A stretch of DNA of 64,000 bases, taken from contig CAVRKA010000008.1 of assembly GCA_963722175.1 (NCBI GenBank), positions 5,461 to 69,460 on the forward strand, in the 5' to 3' direction. Below the pieces are notes generated by a model, which worked only from the letters and a program-made list of their open reading frames with translations, ran no database searches and was not told where the DNA came from. The position numbers and the translations under genes were made by a program. This DNA comes from WHSW01 sp963722175 (lineage in GTDB: Bacteria; Actinomycetota; Thermoleophilia; Solirubrobacterales; 70-9). The stretch's first letter is position 1. Each line of letters opens with the position of its first letter. This document shows positions 8,193 through 15,979 of the stretch, piece after piece.

Positions 8193-8198
8193 ATCCTA
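8193..8198 (-). promoter_or_regulatory. -10 element of the livHMGF operon (leaderless)
   Basis: TAGGAT on the minus strand, seven bases before the livH ATG. A TTTACG lies 16 bases upstream (8220-8215) as a possible -35. Confidence 0.6.
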
Positions 8199-9260
8199 TC
8201 CCGGCGCGCCCGGCCGTAAACGGCTGGTAACGCGGTGAATCACCGCGTCGGTGAACTCCGTCGTCCCTGCATGCCCTCCGAGGTCGGGCGTCGAGATCCC
8301 GGCGGCCACCGTTTCGAACACGCCGTCGTAGATCGCCCGAGAGGGATCGTCGGCGCCGGCATAGTGCAGGACGGCCGCGCCGGCGAGGATCATCCCCATC
8401 GGATTCGCGACGTCCTTGCCCTCGAGCGCCGGCGCCGTCCCGTGCGGCGCCTCGGCCATCGTCACCTTCGGCCGCAGCTCGTCGTCGAGCGCCAGCAGCA
8501 CCGACTCGGCGCCGGCGATCGACCCGAACAGCGGCAGGACGAGGTCGGAGAGCAGGTCGCCGTCGCGGTTCAGGCACGGGATCACCAGCGGCTCCGAGGC
8601 GGCTCCGGAGACCAAACCGGCGAGCGTCGCGTCGATCAGCACCGGCTGGTACTCGACCTCGGGATGGCGCCCCGCGGCGGCGTCCATCTCCTCCTTCAGC
8701 ATCCCCTCGTAGACCGGGCTCACGGTCCACTTCGGGCCGCCGTAGACGCGCCCGGCGTAGCGCTCGGCCTCGCGGAAGGCGTACTCGGCGACCGCGCGGC
8801 AGTCCGAGCGGCGGATGGTCTCGACCCGGTGAGCGAGCTCGTCGTCGCCGGCCAGCTCGCGCGACTCGGCGGCCCCGTAGGCGTCGCCGACCGCCATCCG
8901 GCAGATCGAGATCGGGTGGTGGACGCCGGCGACCGGGGTGACACCGGGGAGCCGGCGGCCGGTGCGGACGATCACCTTGCCGCCGATCGCCTCGCGGATG
9001 ATCCGGTTCGGGCTGCCGACATCGTCGGCGCCCTCCGGGGTGATCGTCGCCGCCTTGATCCCGAGCCCGGTCTCGAGCATCGCCTTCGCCGCGTCCATGC
9101 AGACCGTGTTCCTGGTGGTCCGCCGGGTGGCGAGCGAGAGGTCGACGTGGACGATCTCGAGCTCGATCCCGAGCACCTCGGGGTCGAGCACCCGCAGCGC
9201 CTGCTCGAGCAGCTCCTGCCCCGTCTGGTCGCCGTCGAGCGCGACTATTCTCAGCCCCAT
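8196..9260 (-). CDS. Isocitrate/isopropylmalate dehydrogenase family protein
   Basis: A 354-residue NAD(P)-dependent beta-decarboxylating dehydrogenase. It opens MGLRIVALDGDQTGQELL, has the metal-binding motif NRDGDLLSDL and the late cofactor region APHGTAPALEGKDVANPMG. The segment before the catalytic Arg/Lys residues is unusual (TITPEGADDVGSPNRIIREA rather than the usual IDH or LeuB phosphorylation-loop sequence), so I cannot choose between isocitrate, isopropylmalate, homoisocitrate or tartrate-type substrates. No leu or TCA genes adjoin it. Its start codon overlaps that of the divergent gene on the plus strand. TAGATT lies eight bases before the ATG. Confidence 0.88.
   Translation of the reverse strand: MGLRIVALDGDQTGQELLEQALRVLDPEVLGIELEIVHVDLSLATRRTTRNTVCMDAAKAMLETGLGIKAATITPEGADDVGSPNRIIREAIGGKVIVRTGRRLPGVTPVAGVHHPISICRMAVGDAYGAAESRELAGDDELAHRVETIRRSDCRAVAEYAFREAERYAGRVYGGPKWTVSPVYEGMLKEEMDAAAGRHPEVEYQPVLIDATLAGLVSGAASEPLVIPCLNRDGDLLSDLVLPLFGSIAGAESVLLALDDELRPKVTMAEAPHGTAPALEGKDVANPMGMILAGAAVLHYAGADDPSRAIYDGVFETVAAGISTPDLGGHAGTTEFTDAVIHRVTSRLRPGAPG
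9246..9251 (+). promoter_or_regulatory. -10 element of the zinc-binding protein gene (leaderless)
   Basis: TATTCT, seven bases before ATG 9259. It lies inside the 5' end of the divergent dehydrogenase gene. Confidence 0.55.
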
Positions 9261-9600
9261 GACGCCGGAATCTATGGCTTCGTGCTCATGGTGCGGCGCA
9301 GGTGTCGAAGCGGACGACGGCTTTCGCGCCTACGAGCCGGCCGGCGAGCGGACGGCGACCTTCTGCCGGCTCGAGCACGTCGTCCCCTGGGCCATCCAGG
9401 GCGGCCACTGGGCGGCAGGCGCACCGCCCGATCCGCGCCAGATCGAGCCCGGGCCGCAGCGCTGCTCGAGCTGCGACGCCGCGCTCGGCGACGTCCAGGT
9501 CCTGCTCGTCCGCCACCGCGGCCGGCACCGGATCGCCGACGGCTTCTGCTCGGTCGACCACCTCCGCGAGTGGGCGACCGCGGGCGGGCGGTGGCAGTAG
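9259..9600 (+). CDS. Small protein with two tandem Cys/His zinc-binding modules
   Basis: A 113-residue protein made of two similar halves. Each half has C-x2-C, then about 20-25 residues, then F-C-x3-H and a closing W-x-GG-x-W: CSWC...FCRLEH...GGHW, and CSSC...FCSVDH...GGRW. This looks like a duplicated treble-clef or zinc-ribbon module with CCCH ligands. No known family name comes to mind. The start ATG 9259 shares bases with the divergent dehydrogenase start (CATG); an in-frame ATG at 9274 is an alternative. Role unknown; nucleic-acid or protein binding is possible. Confidence 0.7.
   Translation: MTPESMASCSWCGAGVEADDGFRAYEPAGERTATFCRLEHVVPWAIQGGHWAAGAPPDPRQIEPGPQRCSSCDAALGDVQVLLVRHRGRHRIADGFCSVDHLREWATAGGRWQ
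9269..9274 (-). promoter_or_regulatory. -10 element of the IDH/IPMDH-family gene (leaderless)
   Basis: TAGATT on the minus strand, eight bases before ATG 9260. It lies inside the divergent zinc-binding protein gene. Confidence 0.55.
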
Positions 9601-9607
9601 GCCCGCC

Positions 9608-9636
9608 TTGCGGTCCCCCTCGGCCCGGGTTAGGGT
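9608..9636 (+). promoter_or_regulatory. Promoter of the 118-residue protein gene
   Basis: TTGCGG (9608-9613), 17 bases, TAGGGT (9631-9636). It is followed by a short leader with the Shine-Dalgarno AAGGAG (9654-9659) five bases before ATG 9665. This is one of few units here with both hexamers and a leader. Confidence 0.65.
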
Positions 9637-9664
9637 CGGACCGTCAACGAGGAAAGGAGCCGAA

Positions 9665-10021
9665 ATGGCTGAGGCCGGGCTGTTCATCGGTTGGGGGCAG
9701 GTGGTTCGGGGGCGCGAGAAGCTCGCGCTGGAGGTCTTCAACGAGAGCGTCGAGTACTGGGGCGGGCTCCAGGGCGATGGCAAGATCGAGGACTTCGAGG
9801 TCGTCCTGCTGACCCCGCACGGCGGTGACCTCGCCGGGTTCGCGCTGCTGCGCGGCAGCGTCGAGCAGATCAACGCGCTGCGCTCCGACGAGGAGTTCGA
9901 GCGGCGGATCACCCGCGCCGACCTGATCGTCGAGAACCAGGGCGTCGTCGACGCCGCGCTGGGCGAGCGGCTCGGCACCTCGCTCGGGATCTACCAGGGG
10001 GAGATCGCGAAGCTCGACTGA
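9665..10021 (+). CDS. Conserved hypothetical protein, 118 residues
   Basis: Not recognised with certainty. The protein has no signal peptide or transmembrane segment and reads like a small alpha/beta ferredoxin-like fold: GLFIGWGQVVRGREKLALEV at the front, IEDFEVVLLTPHGGDLAGFALLRG in the middle (given in part: FEVVLLTPHGGDLAGF) and ADLIVENQGVVDAALGE. This pattern resembles dimeric alpha/beta-barrel proteins, but that is a guess. The start is well supported by AAGGAG and a complete promoter. It converges with the hydrolase gene, with 11 bases between stops. Confidence 0.75.
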   Translation: MAEAGLFIGWGQVVRGREKLALEVFNESVEYWGGLQGDGKIEDFEVVLLTPHGGDLAGFALLRGSVEQINALRSDEEFERRITRADLIVENQGVVDAALGERLGTSLGIYQGEIAKLD

Positions 10022-10032
10022 GGCGCCGCCGC

Positions 10033-11046
10033 CTACTTGCCCCCGCCGCCGCCGGACCGCGGCTTTTCGGGCTTCGGCACGCTGTCGGTCGGCGGCGGGG
10101 CGACCGTCGCCCCGGCCGCGAACTCCTCGATCAGCGCCGCTGTCTCGTCGGGCTTCTCGACGTTGGGGGAGTGGCCGGCGCCCTTGATCAGCTCCGTCCT
10201 CGCGCCCGGGAGCGCTGCGTAGGCGGCCTGTGAGCTCTCTGGATCGCAGATCTGGTCCTCGCTGCCGAAGATCGACAGCAGCGGGACGGGGATCTGGCGC
10301 AGCCGCTGATCGAGCGAGGCGTCGTCCTCGTAGTCGCCGGCCTCGTCCGGGACGTCCTCGTAGGAGGTGTAGGTCATCGCATGGAAGTCGTCGACGACCT
10401 GATCGGGGTTCGGGAAGCCGTCGGCGAGGTCGTAGCCGGGCGCGAACGCGTCGGAGTACCCGTCCTTGATCGCGAAGCTCGGGGTCAGGCGCCAGAGCGC
10501 CTCGCCGACCACCGGTGTGTAGGTGAGCTTGGCGAGGAACGGAAGCGAGCAGTCGTCCTCGCTCGGGCCCTCGTCGATGTTCACCAGGCGGTCGACGAGC
10601 TGGCTGGCGCGGGCAGCGAGCGCCGTCGCGACGTCGAAGCCGAGCGAATGGCCGACGACGACCGCCCCCTGGACGTCGAGCCGGTCGAGCGCCCCCGCGA
10701 CCAGTCCCGCCTGATCGTCGATCGAGTAACCGCTGGACGGCTTCTGCGAGCCCCCGAAGCCGAGCAGGTCGATGCGGATCACCCGGTGGTCCTCGGCCAG
10801 GATCGGCGCCAGGGAGTCCCACCAGTGCAGCGAGCACGAGTAGCAGTGGATGAGCACGATCGGCGCGCCGGCCCCGTCGCCCTCCTCGAACACCTGGACG
10901 TCGCCGCCGGGCAGGGTGATGATCTGACCGCCGTCGATGGTCACCTCGGCGTCCTTGGTCTCGCTGTCGACGACCAGGGTGTTGACGACGAGCAGGATCG
11001 CAATCCCGATCAGGATCGCGGTCAGGATCTTGAGGCCCCGGCTCAA
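10033..11046 (-). CDS. Membrane-anchored alpha/beta hydrolase
   Basis: A 337-residue protein with one N-terminal membrane segment (LKILTAILIGIAILLVVNTL) and an outward-facing alpha/beta hydrolase domain. Nucleophile elbow GHSLG, catalytic acid in FGSEDQICDP and His in GAGHSPNVEKP form a complete triad. The C-terminal tail is Pro-rich and ends in a Gly run (SGGGGGK). It could be an esterase, lipase or haloalkane-type enzyme; the substrate is not evident. Its ATG overlaps the stop of the HD-protein gene (ATGA), so it is the second gene of a two-gene operon. Confidence 0.88.
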   Translation of the reverse strand: MSRGLKILTAILIGIAILLVVNTLVVDSETKDAEVTIDGGQIITLPGGDVQVFEEGDGAGAPIVLIHCYSCSLHWWDSLAPILAEDHRVIRIDLLGFGGSQKPSSGYSIDDQAGLVAGALDRLDVQGAVVVGHSLGFDVATALAARASQLVDRLVNIDEGPSEDDCSLPFLAKLTYTPVVGEALWRLTPSFAIKDGYSDAFAPGYDLADGFPNPDQVVDDFHAMTYTSYEDVPDEAGDYEDDASLDQRLRQIPVPLLSIFGSEDQICDPESSQAAYAALPGARTELIKGAGHSPNVEKPDETAALIEEFAAGATVAPPPTDSVPKPEKPRSGGGGGK

Positions 11047-11630
11047 GCTTGATCTGGCGCGGCGAGGCCGAGCTCGCCGGCGCGCGCCTCCATCGCCGCG
11101 ATCACGAAGGCGATGTGCTCGTCGAAGTCGACCCCGAGCTCCTCGGCTCCCTCGCGAACCTCATCGCGGTTGACGCCGGCCGCGAACGATGGCTGCTTGA
11201 GCTTCTTCTTCACGGACTTCGGCGCCATCCCCTCGATCCCGGTGGGGCGGACGAGCGCGCAGGCCGCGATGAACCCGGAGAGCTCGTCGACCGCGTACAG
11301 CGTCTTCGCCATCTCCGTCTCCCGGGGCACCCCGAGGAACGTCGCGTGGCCGGCCACCGCGTCGATCAGCTCCTGCGGCCAGCCGAGCTCCTCGAAGAGC
11401 CGCAGGGCGGTGCGCGGATGGCCGTTCTCGGTGTCGTCGAGGTCTGGGAAGCGCTCGTAGTCGAGGTCGTGAACCAGGCCGGTCACGGCCCACAGCTCCT
11501 CGTCGCCGCCGCGTTCACGCGCGTAGGCGACCATCGCCGCCTCGACGCCGAGCAGATGCTTGCGCAGGGAGTCGGACTGCACCCAGTCGCAGACCAGTTC
11601 CCACGCCTCGTCACGTGTCGGTTGGCTCAT
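11043..11630 (-). CDS. HD-domain protein (HDIG-type hydrolase)
   Basis: A 195-residue soluble protein of the metal-dependent HD phosphohydrolase fold. It shows the pattern H (KHLLGVEAAM), HD (VHDLDYERFPD) and later H residues (GHPRTALRLFEELGWP, AGHATFL). Proteins of this size are commonly annotated as HDIG-domain or HAD-adjacent hydrolases without a known substrate. MSQPTRDEAW at ATG 11630 is the natural start; longer frames upstream are antisense to murA. AACAAT six bases before the ATG may be the -10. Its start lies 25 bases from that of murA. Confidence 0.85.
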   Translation of the reverse strand: MSQPTRDEAWELVCDWVQSDSLRKHLLGVEAAMVAYARERGGDEELWAVTGLVHDLDYERFPDLDDTENGHPRTALRLFEELGWPQELIDAVAGHATFLGVPRETEMAKTLYAVDELSGFIAACALVRPTGIEGMAPKSVKKKLKQPSFAAGVNRDEVREGAEELGVDFDEHIAFVIAAMEARAGELGLAAPDQA

Positions 11631-11636
11631 GGGGGC

Positions 11637-11642
11637 ATTGTT
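11637..11642 (-). promoter_or_regulatory. Candidate -10 of the HD-protein operon (leaderless)
   Basis: AACAAT on the minus strand, six bases before ATG 11630, back to back with the murA -10 (shared base 11642). The first base departs from TANNNT. Confidence 0.35.
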
Positions 11643-11647
11643 ACCCT
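11642..11647 (+). promoter_or_regulatory. -10 element of murA (leaderless)
   Basis: TACCCT, eight bases before the murA ATG at 11656. No Shine-Dalgarno sequence is present. Confidence 0.55.
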
Positions 11648-11655
11648 CCGCGCCG

Positions 11656-12954
11656 ATGGAGAAGTTCGTGATCAAGGGGGGCCCGCCCCTCTCGGGTGAG
11701 ATCACCGCCGCCGGCAACAAGAACGCCGCTCTGCCGATCCTCGCCGCCTGCCTGCTCAGCGATGAGGAAGTCGTGCTCACCAACGTCCCGCGGATCCGCG
11801 ACACGGAGACCCAGGTCGCGGTGCTCGAGCAGCTCGGGGTGAAGGCCGAGTGGACCGACGAGGCGCTCCGGCTGCAGGCCGACGCGGTCTCCGAGACCAG
11901 CCCGGATGAGTCGCTGTCGGCGCGGATCCGGGCCTCGTTCCTGCTCGCCGGACCGCTTCTGGCCCGCTTCGGCGAGGCCTCGATGCCGCCGCCCGGCGGC
12001 GACTTCATCGGTCGCCGGCGCCTCGATCCGCACCTCGACGCGTTCACAGACCTCGGCGCCACGGTCGAGGGCGACCGGGCGATCGAGATCCGCGCCCCCG
12101 ACGGCGGCCTGAAGCCGTGCGCGATCTTCATGGACGAGCCGTCGGTGATGGGGACGGAGAACGCGCTGATGGCCGCCGCTTTGACTCCCGGCCCAACGAC
12201 GATCGCCAACGCCGCGTCGGAGCCCCACGTCCAGGACCTCGCCCGCCTCCTGGTCAAGATGGGGGCCCAGATCGACGGGATCGGCTCCAACGTCATGACC
12301 GTGCACGGCCGCGACAAGCTCGGCGGCGCCGAGCACCGCGTCTGCGCCGACCACATCGAGGTCGCGAGCTTCATGGCGCTCGCCGCGGTGACCGGCGGTG
12401 AGCTGCGGATCCGGGACGCCGAGCCGCAGGACCTGATCACGATCCGCCGCCAATTCCGCCGCCTCGGCCTGCAATCGATGATCGAGGGCAACGATGTGCT
12501 CGTGCCGCCTGACCAGACGCTCGAGGTCCGCGACGACCTCGGCGACGCGATCCCGAAGATCGACGACGGCCCGTGGCCCGCGTTCCCGGCCGACCTGACC
12601 TCGATCGCCCTGGCGCTGGCCACGCAGGCGCGGGGTACCATCCTGATCTTCGAGAAGATGTTCGAGAACCGCCTCTTCTTCGTCGACAAGCTCGTCGCCA
12701 TGGGCGCTCGGATCACGCTGTGCGATCCCCACCGGGCGATCGTCAGCGGTCCGAGCCGGCTTCACGGTGAGCGCGTCGAAAGCCCCGACATCCGCGCCGG
12801 GATGGCGATGCTCATCGCGGCGCTGTGCGCCGACGGCACCTCGGAGATCGGCAACATCGTTCAGATCGACCGCGGCTACGAGCGCATCGACGAGCGGTTG
12901 CGCAACCTCGGAGCGCGGATCGAACGTGTTGCCGTGGAACCGGTGCCCGCCTAA
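11656..12954 (+). CDS. murA: UDP-N-acetylglucosamine 1-carboxyvinyltransferase MurA
   Basis: First committed step of peptidoglycan synthesis: transfer of enolpyruvate from PEP to UDP-GlcNAc, in the cytoplasm. 432 residues, the family's usual length. It has AAGNKNAALPILAACLL near the N-terminus and RIRASFLLAGPLLARFG before the active-site loop. The loop reads PPPGGDFIGRR: the usual catalytic Cys is Asp116 (codon 12001-12003). Natural Asp variants, as in mycobacteria and chlamydiae, are active but not alkylated by fosfomycin. ATG 11656 follows a leaderless-type TACCCT. It lies just upstream of the his operon but is probably a separate function. Confidence 0.93.
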   Translation: MEKFVIKGGPPLSGEITAAGNKNAALPILAACLLSDEEVVLTNVPRIRDTETQVAVLEQLGVKAEWTDEALRLQADAVSETSPDESLSARIRASFLLAGPLLARFGEASMPPPGGDFIGRRRLDPHLDAFTDLGATVEGDRAIEIRAPDGGLKPCAIFMDEPSVMGTENALMAAALTPGPTTIANAASEPHVQDLARLLVKMGAQIDGIGSNVMTVHGRDKLGGAEHRVCADHIEVASFMALAAVTGGELRIRDAEPQDLITIRRQFRRLGLQSMIEGNDVLVPPDQTLEVRDDLGDAIPKIDDGPWPAFPADLTSIALALATQARGTILIFEKMFENRLFFVDKLVAMGARITLCDPHRAIVSGPSRLHGERVESPDIRAGMAMLIAALCADGTSEIGNIVQIDRGYERIDERLRNLGARIERVAVEPVPA

Positions 12955-12973
12955 AGGCGGGGCACCTCCAATG

Positions 12974-13010
12974 CCCGCGGGATGCTCCGCTTCGCGTCCG
13001 CTCCCGCGGG
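12974..13010. repeat. GC-rich hairpin between murA and hisZ
   Basis: CCCGCGGGA (12974-12982) and TCCCGCGGG (13002-13010) are perfect nine-base arms around a 19-base loop. There is no T tract. It may attenuate read-through or be a small palindromic repeat. Confidence 0.5.
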
Positions 13011-13029
13011 GTCTGCGAGGGTCTGACAC

Positions 13030-14031
13030 ATGACGCACCCGATCCCGCCCGGGACCCGGGACATCCTGCCCGACGAGATGCGCGAGTTGCGGCGACTCAG
13101 CCTCGCCCTGGTCGAGGCGTTCGAGCGCTTCGGCTACGGCGAGGTGGCAACGCCGACGATCGAGTACGAGGAGGTGCTGGCGCGGGGCGAGTCCGAGCGT
13201 GGCGCCCCGGTCGCCTACCGCTTCTTCGACGAGTCCGGCGAGCTGCTGGCGATGCGCTCGGACATGACGGTCCCGATCGCCCGCCTGGTCGCCAACCACT
13301 ACGCGGCCGCCAAGCCGCCGTTCCGGCTCTGTTACCTGGCGCACGCCTACCGGGCGATTCGTCCGCAGCGCGGGCAGATGCGCGAGTTCACGCAGGCCGG
13401 CGTCGAGCTGGTCGGCGCCCCCGCTCCCGACGGCACCGCCGAGGTGGTCGAGGTGCTGGCGGCGGCCCTCGACGCCGCCGGCCTGCGCCGGGCGGTGATC
13501 GGGCTCGGCGACGCCGACCTGTATCGCCAGCTGCTCGAGGAGCTCGGCGTCGCCGAGGAGGCGCGCGCCCGGATCCTCGAGTTCCTCTCGACCCACGACC
13601 ACGTCGGGCTCGAGGCCGAGATCGGCACGCTCGGGCTCGCCGAAGCCGAGCGCCGGCTGCTGACCGAGGTGCCCATGCTGCGCGGCGGTCCCGAGGTGCT
13701 GGAGCAAGCCCGCGACCTGTTCGGTGAGGTCACCGTGCGGGCGACGGCGAGGCTGGCGGCGACCGTCGAGGCGCTGCGTGAGCGCGGCGTCGCCGACCGG
13801 GTCCGGCTCGACCTCGGCCTGCTGCGCGACCTCGGCTACTACACCGGGGCGATCCTCGAGGTCTACGACCCGGCGCTCGGCCACATCCTCGGGGGCGGGG
13901 GACGCTACGACGAGCTCATGGGACGGTTCGGCCGGCCACTGCCGGCGGCGGGCTTCTCGCTCTACCTCGAGCGTCTGCACCTCGCGCAGGCCGAGGAGGA
14001 ACGCCTACAACCGAGGGAAGGTGAGCGATGA
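13030..14031 (+). CDS. hisZ: ATP phosphoribosyltransferase regulatory subunit HisZ
   Basis: A 333-residue paralogue of histidyl-tRNA synthetase lacking the anticodon-binding domain. It forms a complex with short HisG and mediates histidine feedback. It begins PPGTRDILPDEMRELRRL, retains motif 2-like RLCYLAHAYRAIRPQRGQMREFTQ (in part: AYRAIRPQRGQMREFTQAG) and ends with LGHILGGGGRYDELMGRFG, where a synthetase would continue into its anticodon domain. First gene of hisZGDBHA. The next gene overlaps by ATGA. The adjacent short-form HisG decides against it being the real HisS. Confidence 0.92.
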   Translation: MTHPIPPGTRDILPDEMRELRRLSLALVEAFERFGYGEVATPTIEYEEVLARGESERGAPVAYRFFDESGELLAMRSDMTVPIARLVANHYAAAKPPFRLCYLAHAYRAIRPQRGQMREFTQAGVELVGAPAPDGTAEVVEVLAAALDAAGLRRAVIGLGDADLYRQLLEELGVAEEARARILEFLSTHDHVGLEAEIGTLGLAEAERRLLTEVPMLRGGPEVLEQARDLFGEVTVRATARLAATVEALRERGVADRVRLDLGLLRDLGYYTGAILEVYDPALGHILGGGGRYDELMGRFGRPLPAAGFSLYLERLHLAQAEEERLQPREGER

Positions 14032-14702
14032 GCGGCCCAGCGCGCGCTTTCAGCACGCCCTCGGACGGCAAGCTCAGCGTCGCGCTGCCGCGGGGGTCCC
14101 TGTTCACCGGCACGCTCGACCTGCTCGACCGGGTCGGGGTCGAGACCGCCGAGCTGCGCGGCGACTCGCGCGCGCTGGTCTTCGAGACGCCGGAGCTGCG
14201 CCTGGTGACGATGCGCCCCTCCGACGTCCCGACCTACGTCGAGGCCGGCGCAGCCGACCTCGGGATCACCGGCAAGGACGTGCTGACCGAGCAGGCGGAC
14301 CGCGCCGTCTACGAGCTCGTCGACCTCGGCTACGGCTCCTGCCGGATGGTGCTGGCGGCGCGACGCGGCGACGACAGCCTCGAGCGCGCCGAGCGCCGCC
14401 TCGGCGCGATGCGAATCGCGACCAAGTACCCGCGCACTGCCGAGCGCCACTTCGAGCAGAGCGGGCGCCAGGCGGAGGTGATCGAGGTCAAGGGCTCGGT
14501 CGAGCTCGCGCCGCTGGTCGGCCTCGCAGACGGGATCGTCGATCTGGTCGACACCGGCCGCACCCTGGCGGAGAACGAGCTCGAGATCCGCGAGGAGATC
14601 ACCACCTGCACGGCGCGGCTGATCGCCAACCGGGTCGCCCACAAGCTGCGCGCGCCGGAGATCGACGCGCTCGCCGGCCGGTTGCGGGAGGCGTCGCGAT
14701 GA
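14028..14702 (+). CDS. hisG: ATP phosphoribosyltransferase, short form
   Basis: First enzyme of histidine synthesis, joining ATP and PRPP. 224 residues, the short form that lacks the C-terminal regulatory domain and needs HisZ. Landmarks: LSVALPRGSLFTGTLDLLDR at the front, VEAGAADLGITGKDVL in the middle, and the PRPP-binding DGIVDLVDTGRTLAENEL near the end. It overlaps hisZ and hisD by four bases on each side (ATGA), a strongly coupled arrangement that suits subunits of one complex. Confidence 0.95.
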   Translation: MSGPARAFSTPSDGKLSVALPRGSLFTGTLDLLDRVGVETAELRGDSRALVFETPELRLVTMRPSDVPTYVEAGAADLGITGKDVLTEQADRAVYELVDLGYGSCRMVLAARRGDDSLERAERRLGAMRIATKYPRTAERHFEQSGRQAEVIEVKGSVELAPLVGLADGIVDLVDTGRTLAENELEIREEITTCTARLIANRVAHKLRAPEIDALAGRLREASR

Positions 14703-15979
14703 AGATCGAGCGGATCGAGTGGGACGGGGCCGACGCCGAGGCGCTTGCCGGGCGCGTCCGCGACCTCGCGCCGCCGCTGGAGGAGGTGACCGAGGAGGTG
14801 GCTGAGGTCATCGCCGCGGTCCGCAAGCGCGGCGACGCGGCGGTGCGCGACCTCGGCCTGCGATTCGGCGAGCCGCCGGTCGAGAGCGTGCGCGTCGATC
14901 CGGGCCTGATCGCCGCCGCCCCGGCGCTCGTTCCCCGCGAGGTGCGCGAGGCGCTTCGCGTCGCCGCCGCCAACATCAGCCTGGTCGCGGCCGAGCAGGC
15001 GAAGGCGGAGCTGCGCCCGGTGTCGGTCGAGCCCGGAGCGGGCCAGCGGGTCGAAGTCGGCGCCTCCCCGGTCGCTTCGGCCGGGGCGTATGCCCCCGGA
15101 GGCCGCGGCTCGTACCCATCCTCGGTGCTGATGGCGGCGCTCCCGGCGCGCGCCGCGGGCGTCCCGCGCTTCGTCGTCGTTTCGCCGGCGTCGACGGCCG
15201 GCCGCCCCGATGACGCCGTGCTCGCGGCCTGCGCGGTCGCCGGCGTCGAGGAGGTCTACTCGGTCGGCGGCGCGCAGGCGATTGCAGCGCTCGCGCTGGG
15301 CACGAAGACGATCGCCGCCGTCGACGTGATCGTCGGCCCCGGCAACCGCTACGTGACCGAGGCCAAGCGACAGCTCGCCGGCCGGGTCGGGATCGACGGC
15401 ATCGCCGGCCCGAGCGAGCTCGCGGTGGTCGCCGACGGGGGGGCGAGCCCGGAGCTGATCGCACTCGACCTGTGCGCCCAGGCCGAGCACGGCGCGGACG
15501 GGATGCTGGCGGTGATCTCGCCCGACCCGGCGCTGCTCGACGCGGTCACGCAGCTGGTCGCAGAGCTGGTCGCAGAGCGCCCGAGCGTCGCCGACGCACC
15601 CCTGGCGTCGATCACCGCGCCGGGGCTGCAGCGGGCGCTCGAGCTCGCCGACGCCCTTGCCCCGGAGCACCTCGAGCTCGCCTTCCAGGGCGCCGACGAG
15701 GCGAGCGCCCGGGGGCGGGTCGCCGGCTGCGTGTTCGTCGGCGCGGGCGGCGCGACCGCGTTCGGCGACTACGCCGCCGGCTCCAACCACGTGCTGCCGA
15801 CCGGGGGCGCGGCGCGGTACGGCCGGCCGCTGGGCCCGGGCGCATTCATGCGGCGAACCGCGGTCGTCCACATCGGATCGGCGGCGGCAGCAGAATTGGC
15901 CCCCCACGTGGCGGCGATCGCGCGCGCCGAGGGCTTTCCGGTTCACGGCGAGTCGGCGCTTGCGAGGGTGAAGAAATGA
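14699..15979 (+). CDS. hisD: Histidinol dehydrogenase
   Basis: Last two oxidations of histidine synthesis, L-histidinol to L-histidine with NAD and zinc. 426 residues, normal length. Conserved blocks: YAPGGRGSYPSSVLM, VDVIVGPGNRYVTEAKRQLAG (in part), IAGPSELAVVADGGASPELIALDLCAQAEHG (in part: DLCAQAEHG with a zinc-site His) and GATAFGDYAAGSNHVLPTGG near the C-terminus. MKIERIEWDG at ATG 14699 is the start that overlaps hisG as ATGA; the frame continues upstream only as antisense-like sequence. Confidence 0.95.
   Translation: MKIERIEWDGADAEALAGRVRDLAPPLEEVTEEVAEVIAAVRKRGDAAVRDLGLRFGEPPVESVRVDPGLIAAAPALVPREVREALRVAAANISLVAAEQAKAELRPVSVEPGAGQRVEVGASPVASAGAYAPGGRGSYPSSVLMAALPARAAGVPRFVVVSPASTAGRPDDAVLAACAVAGVEEVYSVGGAQAIAALALGTKTIAAVDVIVGPGNRYVTEAKRQLAGRVGIDGIAGPSELAVVADGGASPELIALDLCAQAEHGADGMLAVISPDPALLDAVTQLVAELVAERPSVADAPLASITAPGLQRALELADALAPEHLELAFQGADEASARGRVAGCVFVGAGGATAFGDYAAGSNHVLPTGGAARYGRPLGPGAFMRRTAVVHIGSAAAAELAPHVAAIARAEGFPVHGESALARVKK

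Noticed and set aside
12974..13010. Hairpin after murA as an intrinsic terminator
   Set aside because: No T tract follows; kept only as a hairpin.
11641..13980. 779-codon open frame on the minus strand opposite murA and hisZ
   Set aside because: No domain-like sequence; it mirrors the coding strand of two clear enzymes.
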